From: Lumbricus rubellus
Lineage: Eukaryota; Annelida; Clitellata; Crassiclitellata; Lumbricidae
Length of the DNA stretch: 64,000 nucleotides
NCBI GenBank assembly: GCA_945859605.1
Contig: OX243817.1
Span: forward strand, 17,780,620 to 17,844,619
Direction: 5' to 3'
The notes below the pieces were generated by a model. The model saw only the letters and a list, made by a program, of their open reading frames with translations. It had not been told where the DNA came from and did no database searches. Below, piece by piece: positions 58,338 through 64,000 of the stretch. How positions within the stretch are numbered: position 1 is the stretch's first letter; the number at the start of each line of letters is the position of its first letter. The position numbers were made by a program, and so were the translations under genes.

Positions 58338-61300
58338 TCAGACAACAGTCACTTTGAAAGGACAGCCGGAGATGTACCTCTTGCCCCACTTAATCGTGAT
58401 CACATGATCGCCCTTTTCTCTGGGGTGGAAGGAGACATTGTACACGCCTTCGCCTTCGTACGTCATGTTGACGCCACACGGCTCGCATGGACCTTGCACG
58501 CTCAGAAGCAGCAGATTCCCAGGTTCTACAACATTTTAAAATATACAATGCTTAATTATATCGCAATCGTGATCATAAATTTATATAGCACCACTTCAAG
58601 AGAAACTCCTCATAGGTGCTCATGATCTCAATACTTATATCAGCATCGTACTCCAAACTTTCCCAAGTTTCCCTCACTCAGTTAAAGAGTTGTTTGTACA
58701 TTCTGTTTTGATATCCGCCTCTGAGTAGGTACATTGAAGGGGCGCTACATAAATTCTGATTGATTGATCACATTCTGGCTAACATCATCAGCAAATGTTC
58801 TATCAGCCGTACCTCAAAGATAAAAGAAAAATTGGAATGAAGCGTTACTTCAATGAGGAAAAAAGTGAGAGCGAACGTGAAATTTTTTACAGCAACTTGT
58901 TCATGTCTCAAGACATAATACAAAACAATGCAGAGACATTGTTCTCACCCGCTTCTGAAACATCGACACAGAAAGAAGTGGGTACATTAACGCTGAGCTG
59001 TTTTTCGAGTCCTGGACCAGACGCTTTAACGTTGGCATCAGTCAGATCGATGATAGCATCCGTGGATTGATCGCCACGCAACACATTCCGTTCCTCTGTT
59101 CCAAAAAACAAACAAAAAAGGACTCCCATGAAGCAAACTAGTCATGCACTGTTGTAATTTAACTCCATTACTCAAATATTCATTATTATAAATGTAATTT
59201 GAAACTTATATAGAATCGCTCACAGCAACGTCCATCCAGTCGCGATTCCAGTGCAAGTAAGTGCAAAATGAAACGGGATCACACTGATTATTATTATTTA
59301 TTATTATTAAATACATTTGTAACGCACGCAAGGTCACACCGAAATGTGAATCTGAGGCTTGGATAGTCAGCCGCCAGAGGAAGATGCAGTTAGAGATCCA
59401 TGTGCTTGAAATCCAAAGGCGAATAGTGAGTTTTGAGCTGCTTTTTGAAGGAAGTGAAATTGAGCTTCTAAGAAAGAGTGGAAGCCGATTCCATCCCCTG
59501 GGTGCAGAGGCATGGAATGTACGTGAGCCCATAACTGTTTTGCTTAACTGAACCTTACATTATCGCCTGGACAGTAGGTTGTTGCTTCCGGCAGCTCCGT
59601 CTCATCAGGAGCTGCATCAAGTCCTTGCCCTTTGAGGCCGCGAGGGCGGCCGTCGCCGCTTTCGTCGCTTCCAAGGTGGATCGCTGCAACAGCTTGCTTG
59701 CCGGCGCGCCTGCGTGCCTCTTGGACGGACTCCAGTCAGTGCTTAATGCCGCGGCGAGGCTAGTCTGCAACAGGAGACAGTACGACCACGTCACGCCGCT
59801 CCTCCGTGATGTCCTCCACTGGCTGCCTGTTCCATCTTGCATCGAATTCAAGCTCTGTTTGCTCGTGTTCAAATCGCTTCACGGAGCTGCGCCCGAGTAC
59901 CTGCGCGATTGCTGCATAGAGACTCATTCCTCCGCGGCTGGGCTTCGGCTCAGATCATCCGAGAGGTCTGATTTGCGTGTGCGGAGAATGAGAACGTGCT
60001 TCGGCGATCGTGCCTTCTCGGTCGCTGGTCCTCGTTGCTGGAACAGTCTTCCTCTCGCTATCCGATCAGCAGGCTCAGTGGACTCTTTTAAAGCCAGGCT
60101 AAAATCACACTTGTTCGCTAGGGCTTATCCGGTGTAGCTGGTTTTCTGTAAGGCGCCCTTGTAACGGCATGGCTGTGTTACTGCGCCATATAAATCGTCG
60201 TAATTATTATTATTATTATTAGGCCCAATTTTAACCTGTGCATGCATGTATGTTCTATGTAAATATGTACCGCACATATTTCAGCATAATACGTCATGAG
60301 CAAAACAAATATGTTAGTAATGGACAATTCCATGTTATATAATTAAATTTCAAGTAAATATCAAGTTACGCTGGCCCAAAAACGACTGCAGAAACAGATA
60401 TATTATAATGACTCGTGCATAACAAGCTGTATTGTGACCCGTCACTTTAGTGCATGCTTGCATTAAAGTCTTAAACATCATTTAACAGTTTAACCAGTTT
60501 AATAAAAGTCTACCCTGAATGTCTAGTGCCTCTATTTCCGCCTCCAGAGCGCATCCTTTCTTCTCCTTGGAAAGCCATTGGTCAAATGGGAACAGCCATT
60601 TCTTGCCCAACAATGTCGACGCTATCTCGACCCGGTCGAGAAACCAGGACGACCCAAACAGACCGCTGTTGTCATGACCAATCCTGTGCATCACCAGCAA
60701 AACAGAAACACAACATCAGTCTTATAATTAATTCAATGTTTTAATTAATAAATGCTTATAAAATGTTTTAATACAATACAATATGATGCAATTCAAAGTC
60801 TTGCCATCATTAAGATCCTCATAATTGCTTGGCCTTCATTTTTATATCATCATCATCTTTACAATCTTCACCAACACCACCACTGATGCTGCTGCTGCTG
60901 TCACCATGACTACCACCATGACCATGATGACCACCACCCACCATGACCACCGCTATGACCACCACTATGACCACCACCAGAAACATATGCATTACATTGT
61001 CATAATTAAACGCGTATTGAAATAAAATCCACAACAAGTGCAGATTTCATAGATACAGTATACAGAACTAAAGATCAGATTAGGGAAATTCGTAATCGAT
61101 TGGAATTGCATATAGCACAATAATGCAGCAGATTGATTAGTTCTAAGTGGCATTAGATGTTTGTCTAATCGATGATTAAGTATGTGGTTTGGATCAGCCT
61201 ACAACTAATCAATCAAGCAAATAATAATGCTGTCAACTTATAAGATATCAGTGTCTGTCAGAGAGTGCCATCGAGTAGTTTCCTTGAAGAGGCGCTATAT

Positions 61301-63803
61301 AAATACTTGAATGAATGAATGAATGAATGATTGAATGAATAACATAGTCTAATCATCAGAATCATGAATCATCATCACCTGATCTTCTCAAGGTTGCCAA
61401 CATCCGGAATGTCGAACACAAATTCATCTTTCTGGTTTCTCTCAAACTTGTTCCGGTTTGTTTTCGATGATTTCAGTTCCAAAACCTCTAAAAACAAATA
61501 ATATAAAATGAGACAAAATTCATTCTTCAACAATTGATACTCTCTGCAATCAAAGAAAGAAAACTTTCAGGGCTGTTTGCTCTAATCTGAGTTTTAATAT
61601 TCAACGTATCTTTAAATCGTTCAAATTACTGCATATGGAACTTCAATTTGTTTCTATCCATTGCATTGATAGAATTAGATGCAATTACCGTATTTTCGCG
61701 AATATAACACGCGGGTTATACAAGTTTTTACAAACCACGCACCCTACCCGCGTGGTATACTCGGGGGCGTGTTATACAAATTATTTTTTACACAGCCAAA
61801 TTTTTTACCAGATTATTTTCAGGTCATGGTCAGAAACTGCTGAAAACAGGTTTTTTTACTCAAAATACGGAGGCATGGACGTCGACGGAATGATAGGGCA
61901 CACGTCAGTAGAAATATTCGTTTATGATCATTATCATAAAATGTCAGAGCCGCAGAAAATCACAATTGAAAAAATATTATTTGACCTTAAATATAAAAGT
62001 CAAATATTACTGTATATAAATTGTAAATGTCCGTCGTTTTCAATTTTAAAAAAACCCCGAATGAACACATAATATTCTGTATTATCGCTCGCACAGCGCA
62101 GGTATGGAGTTCAGGAAATTAAGGTTTTCAGTTGTTATAGCGCATAATTTTGCGATTTTCACACAGTCTAGTTAATCCTCCTATTTAGTGTCATCCGCTG
62201 GCTCTTCCATATTAAAAATATAAATATTGTCCACGGCAGCAAAAATGAAGTACAATTTTGCCAGAATGGCATGCCAATTACCAAATAGTTTCATCCCAGT
62301 TTCTGTGCAGTGACCTGGCGAATGCGGTGAATGCCATCTGTGAACCCGTGTAAAAGCCAGAATTTCCTGGCCAAACCCACATATTTCGTCAATTGATATA
62401 TCAAACAATTATTATTCGCTAAATTTATCAAAACTGGCGTCATTTAAAACTAGTTCTTCAAGTAAATGGCGATTGTATACGGGAATCTATACTTCCGCAA
62501 GGGCCGCCATCTTGGATTATTCGAATATGCGTTCGTGAAAGTAACGCGCGTACATTGCCACTTTAAATATAATCTTCCACTTATATACACGCTTAATTAT
62601 GCAGTCTTGGCATAAAGACGTAAATTTTCGAAAATATATTACATTTCCTAGTTTAAAAACGTCGTTATTGAGAACGCAAATACTAGGCCTAAGTGTAGAG
62701 CATACACTCGTCATTACCCCATGTCACGATGGTAGGTTATACCGTTATACGGTTATACGCTCGTAATTTAAGGTTATATGGAAGTGGGGGTTGATTAAAT
62801 AAACTCTGGTTTCAATATAACTTGTATTGTCAAAAAAATGTTACAATAGGCGCTTACTTAAATTCACTAAAAATACTTTTAACAAGATCGCTTTGCATAA
62901 TGAAACCGGCTTATGTTGAAGTCTTCCTTTCAAATTATAATTTTTAAACGACGAATACCTTACCTTGTGAAGACCTAAGTGGTGCCGGCAAAGAAGTGGA
63001 AACAAGGTAATTCGCGCTTACAGTGAATCGTTATATTTATAATTAGAGTAGATTTTATTGAAACGTTCATTTTGGCAGGAATCTTCCATTAAAAAAAGAA
63101 TTTAAGCAAACAATTATTTTAATTTGCGTTTAATTGAACCAGTTATGACTATACACAGGCATAAATTATATAAAGTATGAGTCACATTAACGTTAGCGTA
63201 CACGTTCGAGTATCACGTGTAGTTTGACGCTCGAAAATAGTCGGGTGCGTCTTATATAATTCAATTTTTACTGAAATCGCAAAAAGTAGCGGGTTATATT
63301 CGGGTGCGTGTTATACCCGGGTGCGTGTTATATTCGCGAAAATACGGTATTAGATGCAAAATTCAGTAATACTGGTCTAGGGAAAGAGCCACTTTGGGGC
63401 TGATTTAGTGAGCAGCAAGCAATTCCTTAAATCTCCAACGGACTAAAAAATCTAATAATATTAATCAAGATATTTGATGTGTCAATATACATACGGGAAT
63501 AGACAGATGAGGGCCCCTAACTAGTGGGATCTTCCCTTCTGGGGCTCCTATTGCTTCCGTGGAATTGCTACTCATCTGCACATGTACTTTTATCTAACTT
63601 TCTTAGCTATATTAGCAAGTCAAACTGTGTAACTGTTGTATTTTTTCTCTTATGGGAGCAATAAACTTGATTTGATTCGAATTGAAATATTCACGAACCT
63701 GAATCATCGATTTCACCGAATAGTTGGATGCAGACGTTAGCATCGGTGCCGCCAAAAAGTTTATTTCCCGTGTAGACATTGATGTAGTAAGCGCCTGCGG
63801 CTT
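58338..63803 (-). CDS. PLAT domain plus C-terminal filamin repeat protein (5' end beyond window)
   Basis: Five minus-strand exons in consistent phase: 63803-63699, 61487-61379, 60683-60514, 59095-58949, 58525-58338 (stop TGA). They give about 238 C-terminal residues. The first three encode one PLAT/LH2 domain: YYINVYTGNKLFGGTDANV, then KFERNQKDEFVFDIPDVG, then IGHDNSGLFGSSWFLDRVEI. PLAT domains are beta sandwiches that bind lipids or membrane proteins. The last two encode a filamin/ABP280 immunoglobulin-like repeat: VKASGPGLEK, then YEGEGVYNVSFHPREKGDHV and the ending KRYISGCPFKVTVV. Filamin repeats serve in actin crosslinking and partner binding. The linker between the domains is only about 25 residues. 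The exon before 63803 is outside the window, so a full-length name cannot be given. Both domains are recognised with confidence; their meeting in one protein rests on the phase-matched exons. Confidence 0.85.
58700..58772 (+). repeat. LINE/SINE 3' tail
   Basis: CCGCCTCTGAGTAGGTACAT, TGAAGGGGCGCTACATAAAT and a (TGAT)n end. Same tail as 21421. It lies in the last intron of the PLAT-filamin gene. Confidence 0.7.
59165..59545 (-). mobile_element. LINE 3' end, second type, with (ATT)n tail
   Basis: On the minus strand: SRTFHASAPRGWNRLPLFL, then FKKQLKTHYSPLDF-type text in another frame, ending with TTCGGTGTGACCTTGCGTGC and an ATT-repeat tail. The small fragment at about 30040-30095 carries the same 3' end (TTTCGGTGTGACCTTGCACG). 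It lies in the fourth PLAT-filamin intron. Confidence 0.7.
59570..60215 (+). mobile_element. LINE 3' fragment with long open C-terminal frame
   Basis: Plus-strand frame 59625-60137 encodes KVDRCNSLLAGAPACLLDGL, LNAAARLVCNRRQYDHVTPL, LRDVLHWLPVPSCIEFKL and FSVAGPRCWNSLPLAIRS: the end of a CR1/L2-type polymerase, uninterrupted for 170 codons. After the stop come GCGCCATATAAATCGTCG and an (ATT)n tail. It is the least decayed LINE in the window and lies antisense in a PLAT-filamin intron. Confidence 0.88.
60860..60985. repeat. Low-complexity (ACC/ATG)n-type trinucleotide-rich tract
   Basis: ACCACCATGACC-like words with a (CTG)n core; Thr/Met/His-rich or Gly/His-rich frames across it are artefacts. 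It lies in a PLAT-filamin intron. Confidence 0.8.
61255..61345 (+). repeat. LINE/SINE 3' tail with (GAAT)n
   Basis: CCATCGAGTAGTTTCCTTGA, AGAGGCGCTATATAAATACT, then TGAATGAATGAATG. A truncated copy 34 bp from the PLAT exon at 61379. Confidence 0.7.
61685..63349. mobile_element. 1.67-kb TIR element with 10-bp target duplication
   Basis: Left end TTACCGTATTTTCGCGAATA, right end complementary (TATTCGCGAAAATACGGTA). CGGGTTATAC and GTGCGTGTTATA-type words repeat inside both ends. Direct 10-bp repeats TTAGATGCAA (61675-61684 and 63350-63359) flank it. Only short frames occur, none recognised. It lies in the first visible intron of the PLAT-filamin gene. Confidence 0.85.
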
Positions 63804-64000
63804 CTATCAAGGACAACAACACTTGTAAGCCAAAATGTGAAATGAGCAAACTCATCTGCATAAATATTGCATAATAGTCATAGAAAAGTCACTGGGGTCT
63901 GTTTTTATGTATCGTGTGTAAATATGAACTGGCTTGTGCACTGATATATTCCTCCCTTTCTCTATCCCTCTCTCATATACTAATATTAATTTCTTGACAC

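Noticed and set aside
62181..62714. Minus-strand frames of 75 and 65 codons inside the element at 61685-63349
   Set aside because: No recognisable domain or transposase motif, and codon composition follows the AT-rich background.

Overview
The window is animal nuclear DNA, AT-rich and dense in transposable elements. The genes are split by GT-AG introns, and one intron is GC-AG. Ambiguous bases at 2565-2764 mark a scaffold gap. The gene families (mind bomb-like, Bcl-2, NIT-domain guanylate cyclase, PLAT plus filamin), tRNA-type SINEs, CR1/L2-like LINEs, mariner, hAT and Helitron elements, and abundant AGGCCTA palindromes suggest a marine invertebrate. I lean towards an echinoderm or hemichordate, but that is a guess.

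Four genes can be assembled with matching intron phases. (1) A plus-strand mind bomb-like gene at 3187-18828 has 16 coding exons and encodes about 856 aa: Mib/Herc2, ZZ, Mib/Herc2, SH3-like repeats, then ankyrin repeats. It stops before any RING finger. (2) A minus-strand Bcl-2 family gene at 27452-24391 has two recognised exons that meet at the usual position after the BH2 motif. (3) A plus-strand membrane guanylate cyclase at 42259-52370 has an N-terminal nitrate/nitrite-sensing (NIT)-type region between two membrane segments. Its second metal-binding Asp is replaced, and its first splice donor lies in a 27-bp tandem repeat that carries nine donor copies. (4) The 3' end of a minus-strand gene at 63803-58338 encodes a PLAT domain followed by a C-terminal filamin repeat.

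Layout: 1-3100 holds LINE and Ty3/gypsy debris, a 5 x 40 bp minisatellite and the gap. 3187-18828 is the mind bomb-like gene, whose introns hold SINEs, a Helitron and a hAT MITE. 18829-24390 has repeats but no recognised gene. 24391-27716 is the Bcl-2 gene. 28409-39950 is a nest of DNA transposons; in it a 7.4-kb foldback-type element with 67-bp perfect terminal repeats and a 9-bp target duplication splits a mariner-like element. 40490-52370 is a LINE tail, MITEs and the cyclase gene. 52371-58200 is MITEs, hAT and mariner copies. 58338-64000 is the PLAT-filamin gene with LINE and long-TIR insertions in its introns.

The four genes show no sign of acting in one pathway; their closeness looks incidental. 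The most notable biology is the altered cyclase catalytic site, its multiplied splice donor, the RING-less mind bomb-like product, the PLAT-filamin architecture, and three elements with 9-10 bp target duplications. Two of these (30719-38087 and 43913-44392) have terminal repeats built from short subrepeats.
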